DNA of 64,000 nt, from assembly GCF_001931485.1 (NCBI RefSeq), contig NZ_MSDV01000023.1, forward strand, positions 1 through 64,000, written 5' to 3'. Both the position numbers and the translations under genes were made by a program. The number at the start of each line of letters is the position of its first letter. Within the stretch, counting starts at the first letter, position 1. Under the pieces are notes generated by a model, which saw nothing but the letters and a program-made list of their open reading frames with translations, did not search any database and was not told the origin of the DNA. This DNA is from Burkholderia sp. SRS-W-2-2016. GTDB lineage: Bacteria; Pseudomonadota; Gammaproteobacteria; Burkholderiales; Burkholderiaceae. This document shows positions 56,030 through 64,000 of this stretch, one piece after another.

Positions 56030-57460
56030 ATGACGAACCCCACCGCCAGCCCACCCGCCAGCGCGAGTAGCGCGCCGCGCGCAATCAGTGCAGCGAGTGC
56101 AACGAGTGCAGCGAGCGCACCCACTGCAACCAGCCCGGCCCGCACGCGCGGTTACGCGTACGAGTGGTACGTCGTGCTGATCTGCATGCTTGCGTACATC
56201 TTTTCGTTCGTCGATCGCCAGGTGCTCGCGCTGATGATCGAGCCGATCAAGCGCGATCTGCATCTGACCGATACGCAGTTCAGTCTCGTGCACGGCTTCG
56301 CGTTCTCGCTGTTCTACGCGGTAATGGGCATTCCGCTCGCGTATCTCGCCGACCGCTTCGCGCGGCCGCGCATCATCGCGACCGGCATCGCGTTGTGGAG
56401 CGTCGCGACCGCCGCGTGCGGGATCAGCCAGAACTTCGTGCATATGTTTATCGCGCGGATGAGCGTCGGCGTCGGCGAAGCGTCGCTGTCGCCGGGCACG
56501 TATTCGATGCTCGCCGACTACTTCCCGAAGGAGAAGCTCGGCCGCGCGGCGGGCGTCTATTCGCTCGGCTCGTTTATCGGCGGCGGGATCGCGTTTCTGA
56601 TCGGCGGGTATGTGATTGCGCTGCTGAAGCAGGCGTCGATGGTGACGCTGCCGATCGTCGGTGACGTGCACGGCTGGCAGGTGACGTTCTTTATCGTCGG
56701 CTTGCCGGGTCTGCTGGTCGCGCTGCTGTTCATCCTGACGGTGCGCGATCCGCAGCGCAAAGGGCTCGTGCAGGACGCGAGCGGCAACGCGCGGCGCGTG
56801 TCGCTGGCCGACTCCGCGCGCTTTATCCGTTCGCACGGCAAAACGTTTTTCTGCCACTACCTCGGCTTTTCGTTCTACGCGATGACGCTGTTCTGCCTGA
56901 TGAGCTGGACGCCGGCGTTCTATATCCGCCGCTTCGGGATGTCGCCGGTGGAAGCGGGCTATACGCTCGGCACGATCCTGCTGGTGGCCAACACCGCCGG
57001 CGTGTTCTGCGGCGGCTGGCTGAACGACTGGCTGCTGCGCCGCGGCCGCAGCGACGGCCCGATGCTCGCCGGTTGCATCGGCGCGGCGGCGATGGCGCTG
57101 CCGGCCGCCGCGTTCACGCAGGTTAATAGCCTCGGTGCGTCGCTGACGCTGCTGGTGATCGCGATGTTCTTCGCGTCGTTCCCGATGCCGACCTCGACCG
57201 CCGCGATGCAGACGCTCGCGCCGAACCAGATGCGCGCGCAGATTTCAGCGGTGTTTCTGCTGATCTCGAACCTGATCGGTCTCGGCGCCGGCACGACGCT
57301 GGTCGCGTTGTTGACCGACAAGGTGTTCGGCTCGCCGCTCGCGGTCGGTCAGTCGATGTCGGTGGTCAGCCTTATCGCCGCGCTGCTCGCGACCGTGCTG
57401 CTGTGGTTCGGCTGCCGCCAGTTCCGCCTGAGCATCGAACGGGAAAGCCGGCACGCGTAA
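56030..57460 (+). CDS. MFS transporter, spinster-like
   Basis: A 476-residue major facilitator with about 12 hydrophobic segments. The signature loop is FSLFYAVMGIPLAYLADRFARPR, and GEASLSPGTYSMLADYFP is typical of the spinster/PcaK-like group. The N-terminal 40 residues are Ala/Ser/Thr repeats from 9-bp DNA repeats (AGTGCAACG-like) and probably disordered. The ATG at 56030 has GGAG 8 nt upstream. The substrate is unknown; the adjacent porin suggests a nutrient importer. Followed by a short tandem repeat. Confidence 0.87.
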   Translation: MTNPTASPPASASSAPRAISAASATSAASAPTATSPARTRGYAYEWYVVLICMLAYIFSFVDRQVLALMIEPIKRDLHLTDTQFSLVHGFAFSLFYAVMGIPLAYLADRFARPRIIATGIALWSVATAACGISQNFVHMFIARMSVGVGEASLSPGTYSMLADYFPKEKLGRAAGVYSLGSFIGGGIAFLIGGYVIALLKQASMVTLPIVGDVHGWQVTFFIVGLPGLLVALLFILTVRDPQRKGLVQDASGNARRVSLADSARFIRSHGKTFFCHYLGFSFYAMTLFCLMSWTPAFYIRRFGMSPVEAGYTLGTILLVANTAGVFCGGWLNDWLLRRGRSDGPMLAGCIGAAAMALPAAAFTQVNSLGASLTLLVIAMFFASFPMPTSTAAMQTLAPNQMRAQISAVFLLISNLIGLGAGTTLVALLTDKVFGSPLAVGQSMSVVSLIAALLATVLLWFGCRQFRLSIERESRHA

Positions 57461-57472
57461 CGCGTGAACCGC

Positions 57473-57513
57473 GCGCGACTCGGGCGACACGTGCGACTCG
57501 TGCGACTCGTGCG
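57473..57513. repeat. 9-bp tandem repeat after the MFS gene
   Basis: Units GCGCGACTC, GGGCGACAC, GTGCGACTC, GTGCGACTC and a partial fifth lie between two converging genes, the MFS transporter and the sensor kinase. Confidence 0.8.
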
Positions 57514-57518
57514 GGAAA

Positions 57519-58931
57519 TCAGCTCAGCGCGAGCTGCTGCTCGCGCGGAAAGCACAGCGTGAACACGGTCCTGACGCCGGGCTCGCTGTTCACGTGGCAA
57601 CTGCCGCCGTGCTTTTCCATGATCGACTTGACGATCGCGAGGCCGAGACCGCTGCCGAGTCCCGGATTGTGGCGCGCCGGATCGACCCGATAGAAGCGGT
57701 CGAAAATGCGCGGCAGATGTTCGGCGCCGATCCCCGGACCGGTGTCGGCGACCGACAGCACCGCATGCTCGCCGCGATTCTCGCCGCTGATCGTGACGAC
57801 CGAGCCGGCCGGCGCGTGCGTGATCGCATTCGACAGCAGGTTGTGAATCGCCCGCGTCACCAGCCGCTCGTCGCCGGCGAAATCCGCGGCGCCGTGCGCC
57901 TCGATCGCGACGCCGGCGTCGTTGGCCATCGGTTCATAGAGCCGCGCGATCGCGTCGATCTGCGCGCCCGCATCGACGCGGCTCAGGTCGAGCCGCTGCT
58001 GCTTGCTGTCGGCCCGCGCGAGAAACAGCATGTCGTTGACCATATTCGAGAGCCGCTGATACTCCTCGACGCCCGACTCGATCACTTCGCGGTACTGCTC
58101 GGCCGAGCGCGGCCGCGCGAGCGCGATCTGCGCGGACGCGAGCAGATTCGTGAGCGGCGTGCGGATGTCGTGCGCGAGATCCGATGAGAACTGCGCGAGC
58201 TGCGTGAACGAGTGATCGAGACGCGCGAGCATCCGGTTGAACGACTCGGCCAGTTCGCTCAATTCGCCGGCCATGTCGTCCTTCGGCAACGCGCACGCCA
58301 GCCGGTTCCACGAGATTTCGTCGGCCTGTCTGGCGAAATTGCGCAACGGCCGCAACGCGACGGACGCGACCTGCCACGCGATCACCGCCGCTGCCGCCGA
58401 CGCCGCGAGCACGACCGCCAGAATGAACAACGCCGAGCGCCGCAGGAATTCGCATTCCTGCGTCACGTCGTGCTGGACGACGATCCGCAGCGCGTCCTGA
58501 CGGTCCGCCGGCACCTGGGTTTCAGCCACCCCATAGCGCCGCGCGCCCGCGCTGTCCGCGATGACTTCGGAGGTGCCTCGCGCTTTCGCCGCGAGTGCGG
58601 GCGCGTACGGCAGGTAGCCCGCGCTCGACGCGAGCAGGTTGCCCTTGTGGTCATAGATCGCGAGTTCCGTGTGTTCTTCATTGCCGGACGGGATGTAGAT
58701 CGAGTGGTCCTTTTCGGCGATCGCTTCGGCCGGCACGTCGTGTTCGAGGCGCACGATCACGCTGTTCAGATTGTTGATCACCGCCTGTTCCGACGACACC
58801 GTGATCGAACGGTCCAGCACCTTGTACAGCACGAGGCCGCTCAACGCGAAAATCGCCGAGGTGGTCAGCGCGAACAGAATGGCCAGCCGCGCGCGCAGCG
58901 TGCGCGGAACGAAACGGCCCGTCACACGCAT
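57519..58931 (-). CDS. Heavy-metal-type sensor histidine kinase (IrlS/CusS-like)
   Basis: A 470-residue inner-membrane kinase. Two transmembrane segments (about 12-37 and 165-190) enclose a periplasmic sensor of about 130 residues. HAMP (about 190-240), HisKA with His in [12 protein letters not shown], and HATPase_c with [18 protein letters not shown] and [12 protein letters not shown] follow. The layout fits TIGR01386 heavy-metal kinases that sense copper, silver or other cations. Its start overlaps the response regulator stop by 10 bp. No efflux genes are next to the pair, so its targets are elsewhere in the genome or nearby outside the window. Confidence 0.88.
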   Translation of the reverse strand: MRVTGRFVPRTLRARLAILFALTTSAIFALSGLVLYKVLDRSITVSSEQAVINNLNSVIVRLEHDVPAEAIAEKDHSIYIPSGNEEHTELAIYDHKGNLLASSAGYLPYAPALAAKARGTSEVIADSAGARRYGVAETQVPADRQDALRIVVQHDVTQECEFLRRSALFILAVVLAASAAAAVIAWQVASVALRPLRNFARQADEISWNRLACALPKDDMAGELSELAESFNRMLARLDHSFTQLAQFSSDLAHDIRTPLTNLLASAQIALARPRSAEQYREVIESGVEEYQRLSNMVNDMLFLARADSKQQRLDLSRVDAGAQIDAIARLYEPMANDAGVAIEAHGAADFAGDERLVTRAIHNLLSNAITHAPAGSVVTISGENRGEHAVLSVADTGPGIGAEHLPRIFDRFYRVDPARHNPGLGSGLGLAIVKSIMEKHGGSCHVNSEPGVRTVFTLCFPREQQLALS

Positions 58932-59611
58932 ACTTCGCTCCGGTCTTCGAGCACATAGCCCATCCCGCGCACGGTGTGAATCAGCTTCGGTTCGTAGTCT
59001 TTATCGATCTTCGCGCGCACCCGCTTGATCGTCGCATCGACGATATTGGTATTGCAGTTGAAGTTGATATCCCACACCTGCGATGCGATCAGCGAGCGCG
59101 GCAGTACTTCATTCTGGCGGCGCATCAGCAGCCACAGCGTCGAAAACTCTTTCGCGGTCAAAAGAATCGGCGCGCCCTGGCGGCGCGCTTTTCTTTGCAC
59201 GAGATCGAGTTCGAGATCGGCGACGCGCAGCACCGAAGTTTCGAGGCCGTGCTGATTGCCGCGGCGCAGAAGCGAACGGATTCTCGCGAGCAACTCGGCG
59301 AAATCGAAGGGCTTGGCGAGGTAATCGTCGCAGCCGATATCGAAGCCCTTCACGCGGTCGCTGACTTCGTCGCGCGCGGTCAGCACGAGTACCGGCGTGC
59401 GATGTGTTTTGCGTAATTCGGCGAGAACGGTCCAGCCGTCGATACCGGGCAACATCACGTCGAGTACCGCGAGGTCGTATTCCTCTGTTTTCAATAGATG
59501 CAAACCGGTAATGCCGTCTTCGGCCCAGTCGCACACGAATCCGGCTTCGGTCAGCCCCATTTTCAGATAAGCGCCGGTCTTGGCTTCATCTTCCACGATC
59601 AGAATTTTCAT
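58922..59611 (-). CDS. OmpR-family response regulator (IrlR/CusR-like)
   Basis: A 229-residue regulator. Receiver domain (1-120) with acidic pair at ED8-9, phospho-acceptor Asp51 in [11 protein letters not shown] and Lys in LAKPFD; C-terminal winged helix (about 130-225) with RTLL-type recognition helix and wing GMGYVLE. It matches the heavy-metal group and pairs with the kinase. The ATG at 59611 is the first codon of MKILIVEDE. It is divergent from the DUF4148 gene across 386 bp. Confidence 0.9.
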   Translation of the reverse strand: MKILIVEDEAKTGAYLKMGLTEAGFVCDWAEDGITGLHLLKTEEYDLAVLDVMLPGIDGWTVLAELRKTHRTPVLVLTARDEVSDRVKGFDIGCDDYLAKPFDFAELLARIRSLLRRGNQHGLETSVLRVADLELDLVQRKARRQGAPILLTAKEFSTLWLLMRRQNEVLPRSLIASQVWDINFNCNTNIVDATIKRVRAKIDKDYEPKLIHTVRGMGYVLEDRSEVCV

Positions 59612-59997
59612 ATTGTTGTCGAACAGAGAACAGGTTGTTGCGCGGCCGATAACCAGCACGCAGGCACCTGCAATTACAGCGGGATGAATGGAACGGAGGG
59701 GAACCGCCGGTGACTACAACTCGGGTTGCATCGCGACGGTATGCGCAAATAAGCGCCTCCGTATAGGACTCAGCTTAAAGGGACCGCGTGATTATGAGAA
59801 TAGTTCCATATGAAACGCACTGTTGAAAAACGCGGTTATTTCGAGATATTGGGTCGCACGTGAGTCGATTAATTTTGAGATAAAGGACTTTCGCTTGATG
59901 ACGTAAAAGTCATGTTCATGTCAGAACGACGCGGAGAGTGCTCGGCAGAATAGTCCCAAGTGGTACCGCCCCGGTGCCTCATTCAGTGGAGAAACAT
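59612..59997. other. 386-bp divergent intergenic region, irlR-like and DUF4148 genes
   Basis: AT content rises in 59800-59930. A short inverted repeat ATGAC-n6-GTCAT (59898-59913) lies 85 bp before the DUF4148 start and is a weak regulator-site candidate. No gene is seen. Confidence 0.45.
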
Positions 59998-60378
59998 ATG
60001 AATGCCAAACTGGTAATTGCGATTGTTCTGGCCGGTGCTTCCATCCAAACCGCATTCGCGGACCCGAGTTTCGCGAAGACTCGAGCAGAGGTTTATCAGG
60101 AGTTGGTCGAAGCACAGAAAAATGGTTGGACGGTGGCTGTCTCGGATGCATCGTACCCGGATATCGCACGCATTTACGAGCATCAGTACCAGCAGAAGAC
60201 GAGCGAGAAGACCGCGGCCGCGGCCACCGCCGCGACCAGCGGCGAAGGACCTGAAGCGCACGGCACCAGTCAGTCCGGTGCGCCGAAGGCCGTGATGCCG
60301 AAGTCGGGCCGCTCGCAGATCCGTACCGACGATTGCGTCGGACCGGTCAGCTACTGCAACGTCTACTTCGGTTCCTGA
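59998..60378 (+). CDS. DUF4148 domain-containing exported protein
   Basis: A 126-residue protein with a signal peptide (MNAKLVIAIVLAGASIQTAFA, cut before DPSF). The DUF4148 core is KTRAEVYQELVEAQKNGW and DASYPDIARIYEH, a family abundant in Burkholderia with no known role. The C terminus has two Cys 8 apart (DDCVGPVSYCNVYFGS), a possible disulfide not typical of shorter members. The ATG at 59998 has GGAG 7 nt upstream. It may be a target of the divergent two-component system. Confidence 0.8.
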   Translation: MNAKLVIAIVLAGASIQTAFADPSFAKTRAEVYQELVEAQKNGWTVAVSDASYPDIARIYEHQYQQKTSEKTAAAATAATSGEGPEAHGTSQSGAPKAVMPKSGRSQIRTDDCVGPVSYCNVYFGS

Positions 60379-60550
60379 TTTGCCGGCGGCCGCGAGGTTC
60401 GATCGTGAGGCCCGCTACTGACGGATCGTCGGTTCACTCAGGCGGGTCCGCTCGACGCCCGCCGCTGGATTTTTTTTCGGGTTCATCCGCGCGCGCTCGC
60501 ACCGCGTGCGGATGGTTTGTCTACCCGCTGTACACACAGGAAATCACGCG

Positions 60551-61141
60551 ATGGAATATTCAACGCAAATGCTGGCGCAGAACAAGGTATGGGCGTACGA
60601 AGCCGCGCTCGCCGACTCTACGCTGTTTGGCCGGATCTCGCGCGGGCAGTCGCCGCGGGTGCTGTGGTTTGGTTGCTCGGATAGCCGGGTGCCGGCGGAA
60701 TCCGTGACCGGCTCCGGTCTCGGCGATCTATTCGTACATCGAAACATAGCCAATATCGTGTCGCCCGACGATCCGAGCGCGATGAGCGTAATCGAATACG
60801 CGGTCGTCGCGCTGCAGGTGGAGGAGATCGTCGTATGCGGCCACTACGGCTGCGGCGGCGTGCGCGCGTCGCTGCTGCCGGCGCCGGACGAACTGCCGCA
60901 TGTCGGCAGACGCATCGGGCCGTTGCGGACACTAGCCTGTCGCTGCGGCGGCGAGCTCGACCGGCTGGCCGACGTCGATGCGAAGACCAACCGCCTCGCC
61001 GAGCTGAACGTGCTCGAACAGGTGCGCTCGCTGCACGAGATGGAGGTCATCCGCGACGCGCCGCAGCCGCCGAAGATACACGGCTGGATCTTCGATACCC
61101 GTAGCGGCCTGATCAAGGTGCTCGACCCCACCGACGAATGA
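60551..61141 (+). CDS. can: Beta-class carbonic anhydrase
   Basis: A 196-residue enzyme hydrating CO2 to bicarbonate. Zinc ligands are Cys42 (CSDSR), His98 and Cys101 (CGHYGCGG), and the Asp44-Arg46 dyad is present. It is the length of E. coli Can-like enzymes (220) minus a short tail. The ATG at 60551 follows AGGAA. It precedes a SulP transporter, but an intrinsic terminator lies between the two genes. The pair suggests bicarbonate supply. Confidence 0.92.
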   Translation: MEYSTQMLAQNKVWAYEAALADSTLFGRISRGQSPRVLWFGCSDSRVPAESVTGSGLGDLFVHRNIANIVSPDDPSAMSVIEYAVVALQVEEIVVCGHYGCGGVRASLLPAPDELPHVGRRIGPLRTLACRCGGELDRLADVDAKTNRLAELNVLEQVRSLHEMEVIRDAPQPPKIHGWIFDTRSGLIKVLDPTDE

Positions 61142-61156
61142 AGTCCGCGCACCCAT

Positions 61157-61187
61157 GGCCACCCGCATCGCGGGTGTGCCTTTTTTT
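61157..61187 (+). terminator. Intrinsic terminator between can and the SulP gene
   Basis: CACCCGC (61160-61166) pairs with GCGGGTG (61170-61176) with an ATC loop, extended by GGC/GCC with one bulge, and seven T residues follow (61181-61187). It would stop most transcripts before the transporter start at 61226. Confidence 0.8.
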
Positions 61188-61225
61188 GTTTGCGCGTTAT
61201 ACCGAGAACATGTTGGGAGAATGAA

Positions 61226-62713
61226 TTGAGTTTCAAAAAGTATCTGACGACGCTGCCGCAGGATGGCTTTGCGGGAGTGGTGGTGTTTCTTGTCGCGTTG
61301 CCGCTGTGTCTCGGCATTGCCAATGCGTCGGGCGTCGATCCGCTCGCCGGCTTGCTGGCCGGGATCATCGGCGGACTGGTGGTGGCGTTGCTCAGCGGTT
61401 CGCAACTGAGCGTCAGCGGTCCGGCCGCGGGCCTGATCGTGATCGTCGTGACCGGGATGGAGCGGGTCGGCGGCTTCCAGGGCTTGATGGTCGCCGTGCT
61501 GCTGGCCGGTCTGCTGCAGGTCGGCTTCGGGATGCTGAGAACCGGCCGTTTCGCCGGCTACGTGCCGGCGTCGGTCACGAAGGGGATGCTCGCCGCGATC
61601 GGTGTGCTGCTCGTCATCAAGCAGCTGCCGGTTGCATTGGGTATTTCGGACACGCCGGTCAATGCGCTGCCTGGCGGGATGATCGATACGCCGCTCGGCC
61701 AGGTGTCGATCGTCGCGTGCGTGATCGCGGTCGTGTCGGTCGCGCTGATCATGGTGTGGGACAAGCCGGCCATCAAACGCGTGCGCATTCTGCGGCTGAT
61801 TCCGTCGCCGCTGGTGGTGGTCGCGCTCGGCATCGTCACCGTGCTGCTGCTCAATTCGAGCGCGCCGCAATTCGCGCCGCCGGCCGAGCATCGGGTGATG
61901 TTGCCGTCGCTGTCGTCGGTCGGCGATCTGTTCGCGGGCTTCTCGCTGCCGCGCGTCGAGCAGCTGTTCAGCTTCGACGTGTGGAAGCTCGCGGTCACGC
62001 TGGCGATCGTCGCGAGTCTGGAAACGCTGCTCAGTGTCGAAGCGCTGTATCAGATCGATCCCGCCAAACGCAAGGTGCCGGCCGATCAGGAGCTGAAGGC
62101 GCAGGGCGTCGGCAATATGGTGGCCGGCATTTTCGGCGGGCTGCCGATTACCTCGGTGATCGTGCGCAGTTCGGTGAACGTGAGCGCGGGCGGGCAGACG
62201 CGGATGGCGGCGATCGTGCACGGCATCCTGCTGCTGGCGAGCGTGTTTCTGCTTACCGGGCTGATCAACCTGATTCCGCTGGCAAGCCTCGCGGCGATTC
62301 TGATCGCCACCGGTATCAAGCTCGCGAAGCCGTCGCTGTTCGTGCACGTCGCGCGCGAGGGCAAGGTGTCGTTCGTGCCGTTCCTGTTCACGCTCGGCGG
62401 CGTACTGGTGTTCGACCTGCTGATCGGGATCTGTCTCGGTGTGATCTGCAGTCTGGTGTTCGTTCTGCTGATCAATATCCGCCGGCCGTTCACGATGGTC
62501 GAGCACGACGATCACATGCTGCTGTCGTTCCGCAAGGACGCGCTGTTCGCGGTGGCGGTCGGACTGAAAGAGCGGCTCGCGCATGTGCCGGACAACACCA
62601 GACTGGTGGTCGATTATCGACGCGCGGAGTTTATCGATCCTGAGGTCAAGGACGTGATCGATCGCTTTGCGGTGGAGTCGACGATTCGCGGTGTGTCGGT
62701 TCAATACCGTTGA
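61226..62713 (+). CDS. SulP family anion transporter (candidate bicarbonate carrier)
   Basis: A 495-residue inner-membrane protein with about 10-12 hydrophobic segments in the SulP fold; DGFAGVVVFLVALPLCLGIANASG is typical of helix 1, and the sequence ends in a shortened STAS-like region (about 440-495). The TTG at 61226 has GGGAGA upstream at 61215-61220. Members carry sulfate, bicarbonate or other anions; the adjacent carbonic anhydrase and the BicA/DauA-type core favour bicarbonate, but the residues do not prove it. The STAS domain is probably regulatory. Confidence 0.87.
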   Translation: MSFKKYLTTLPQDGFAGVVVFLVALPLCLGIANASGVDPLAGLLAGIIGGLVVALLSGSQLSVSGPAAGLIVIVVTGMERVGGFQGLMVAVLLAGLLQVGFGMLRTGRFAGYVPASVTKGMLAAIGVLLVIKQLPVALGISDTPVNALPGGMIDTPLGQVSIVACVIAVVSVALIMVWDKPAIKRVRILRLIPSPLVVVALGIVTVLLLNSSAPQFAPPAEHRVMLPSLSSVGDLFAGFSLPRVEQLFSFDVWKLAVTLAIVASLETLLSVEALYQIDPAKRKVPADQELKAQGVGNMVAGIFGGLPITSVIVRSSVNVSAGGQTRMAAIVHGILLLASVFLLTGLINLIPLASLAAILIATGIKLAKPSLFVHVAREGKVSFVPFLFTLGGVLVFDLLIGICLGVICSLVFVLLINIRRPFTMVEHDDHMLLSFRKDALFAVAVGLKERLAHVPDNTRLVVDYRRAEFIDPEVKDVIDRFAVESTIRGVSVQYR

Positions 62714-62718
62714 ATGTG

Positions 62719-62752
62719 GCCGCCGGTTCTTCGCGAGGAGACCGGCGGCTTT
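62719..62752 (+). terminator. Hairpin after the SulP gene
   Basis: GCCGCCGGT (62719-62727) pairs with ACCGGCGGC (62741-62749); the following TTT is short. It is a probable weak terminator. Confidence 0.5.
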
Positions 62753-62819
62753 GGCCGTTAACGCTGCGATCCACCAGCTGGCCGCCTACATCAATAATTT
62801 GCAGTGACGGGGGAATACC

Positions 62820-63482
62820 ATGAAACAGTTGCTCGTGCGCTCGGTCGCGCTGGCGGTCGTGTTGACCGGAGCGTTCGGTACAGGCGTGCCGGCGGCCGCG
62901 CAGAACCGGGGCGAACTCAACCGGCAATTGCTCGCGGCCGCGAAGGACGACGATTCGCAGGCGCTGCTGGCCGCGTTGCGGAGCGGCGCATCGGTCGACG
63001 CGCTGAGCCGGATCGGCGACACGCCGCTGATTACCGCGTGCAAGAACGGCAATAGCGCGATGGCGCGCACGCTGCTCGAGCACGACGCGAGCGTGCGGCA
63101 TGCGAGCGAGCCGGGCGTCACGCCGCTGATGGCCGCGGCCTACGGCGGCTTCGATGACATCGTCGCGTTGCTGCTCGCGCACGGCGCCGATCCGCTCGCG
63201 ACTGACCGGGTCGGCAAGACCGCGGTGGAATACGCGGTGGGGCAGGGGCAGACGCAAGTCGTCGCGCGGCTGCTCGATACCGGTATCGATGTGAACCATG
63301 CGTACAAGCACGATCTGACCGCGCTGATGCGCGCGGCCAACTACGATCGCGCGGAGACCGCGCAGCTGCTGCTCGCGCGCGGCGCAGACCGCGCGCTGCA
63401 GGACAAGCGCGGGATGACCGCGAAGGATATCGCGATGCAGATGAACTCGGCGCGGGTGGCGGGGTTGTTGGCAGCGGGGTAG
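62820..63482 (+). CDS. Exported ankyrin repeat protein
   Basis: A 220-residue protein with a signal peptide (hydrophobic 5-20, cut near AAA-QNRG). At least five ankyrin repeats follow, each with the GxTPLxxAxxxGxxxxxxxLLxxGADxx pattern (GDTPLITACKNGNSAMARTLLEHDA; GVTPLMAAAYGGFDDIVALLLAHGAD). It is similar to periplasmic ankyrin proteins linked to catalase in Proteobacteria, but no catalase is adjacent. The ATG at 62820 has a GGGGG-like site. It is convergent with the HAD phosphatase. Confidence 0.88.
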   Translation: MKQLLVRSVALAVVLTGAFGTGVPAAAQNRGELNRQLLAAAKDDDSQALLAALRSGASVDALSRIGDTPLITACKNGNSAMARTLLEHDASVRHASEPGVTPLMAAAYGGFDDIVALLLAHGADPLATDRVGKTAVEYAVGQGQTQVVARLLDTGIDVNHAYKHDLTALMRAANYDRAETAQLLLARGADRALQDKRGMTAKDIAMQMNSARVAGLLAAG

Positions 63483-63521
63483 CGCGGGGCGCGGGCCGCA
63501 CAGGCCGCTTAAGCGCCCACG

Positions 63522-64000
63522 CTATTTGACGCTCGCGTCGACGTCGATCTGCTGCGCGGCCGGCACCATCCGCGCGAGCAGCGCCGGTAGTTCGTCGAAC
63601 GAATCGATCAGCGCATCGCTTTGCAACGCGCCGGCCTCGCCATGCGCATAGCCGTAACTGGCGATCACCACCGGCAGCCCCGCCGCGCGCGCCGCCGCGA
63701 CATCGACCGGCGAATCGCCGACCAGCACGCCCCGCGCGGGCTCCGCGCCGAGCAGGCGACACGCGTGCCACAACGGCTCGGGCGACGGTTTCATGCTGGC
63801 TAGCGTGTCGCCGGCCACCAGCACGTCCAGAAACGCGGCGAGCCCGCTGTTCTCCAGCAGCGCGGCCGCCAGCCCGCCCGGTTTGTTGGTCACACACGCG
63901 CAGCGGTAGCCGTGCTGCCGCAACGCGTGCAGTCCGCTGGCGACGCCCGGAAACACGCGCCCCAACTTGCCGTTGGTCTGAGCGTAGTGCCGTTCGAACA
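63522..64000 (-). CDS. gph: Phosphoglycolate phosphatase-like HAD hydrolase, cut by right edge
   Basis: The C-terminal 159 or so codons of a HAD-IA phosphatase; the N terminus with the DxD nucleophile lies beyond the edge. Motif II (VTNKP), the motif III Lys (MKPSPEP) and motif [16 protein letters not shown] with the metal-binding Asp pair are visible. The cap-adjacent [10 protein letters not shown] segment fits Gph, which removes 2-phosphoglycolate made during DNA repair or photorespiration-like metabolism. A Met inside the visible part (at 63965) is not the true start, since the frame continues to the edge. Confidence 0.83.
   Translation of the reverse strand, partial: FERHYAQTNGKLGRVFPGVASGLHALRQHGYRCACVTNKPGGLAAALLENSGLAAFLDVLVAGDTLASMKPSPEPLWHACRLLGAEPARGVLVGDSPVDVAAARAAGLPVVIASYGYAHGEAGALQSDALIDSFDELPALLARMVPAAQQIDVDASVK

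Overview
The window reads as a chromosomal segment of a high-GC betaproteobacterium of the Burkholderiaceae, most likely Paraburkholderia. This is inferred from the 5S rRNA, dense GC-rich coding, IrlRS-type two-component genes, a Burkholderia-style general porin, DUF4148 and DUF2242 proteins, and many LysR/AraC/IclR regulators with short divergent operons. No phage, insertion sequence, integrase or CRISPR array was seen.

Layout. 1-220: end of an rRNA operon (5S, two terminators). 0.4-5 kb: a small unknown protein, an M81 metallopeptidase, tRNA-Val(GAC) and a fused dihydroxyacetone kinase. 5-8.7 kb: an IclR-controlled operon on the minus strand (cyclase-family hydrolase, short-chain fatty-acid type transporter, YciI protein). 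8.9-22.6 kb: a complete selenium island. selD, mnmH, an ArsP/DUF318-type permease and a 44-residue membrane protein run leftward. A Sec-containing formate dehydrogenase (fdnG-fdxH-fdnI), fdhE, selA, selB and selC (tRNA-Sec) run rightward. The fdnG reading frame contains an in-frame TGA at 13739-13741 followed by a SECIS-like hairpin, so it is one gene and not two.

22.7-34.5 kb: a degenerate HD-GYP/LuxR regulator, a cytochrome b plus sulfite-oxidase-type molybdoenzyme, and small regulator/enzyme sets (SDRs, alpha/beta hydrolase, EamA exporter with TetR, PLP decarboxylase, AraC, SGNH hydrolase). 34.6-43.3 kb: a lipoprotein, a glycosyltransferase, a VOC protein, a hybrid histidine kinase, a Nudix protein and a ClpK/ClpG-type disaggregase with a zinc-finger N terminus. 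43.3-44.4 kb: a two-gene unit in which an exported Asp/Gly/His-repeat protein is followed by a 2-oxoglutarate/Fe(II) oxygenase. I regard this as the best candidate for an undescribed system (substrate-modifier pair).

44.5-57.5 kb: catabolic and transport genes. A sulfatase/phosphonate-monoester-hydrolase, cupin, MFS and arylformamidase-like operon lies opposite a LysR gene. An octopine-dehydrogenase-family plus 3-hydroxyacyl-CoA-dehydrogenase operon lies opposite overlapping araC-lysR genes, followed by a porin and a second MFS transporter. 57.5-64 kb: an IrlRS/CusRS-like two-component system, a DUF4148 protein, beta-carbonic anhydrase with a SulP transporter, an ankyrin-repeat protein, and a phosphoglycolate-phosphatase-like gene cut by the right edge.
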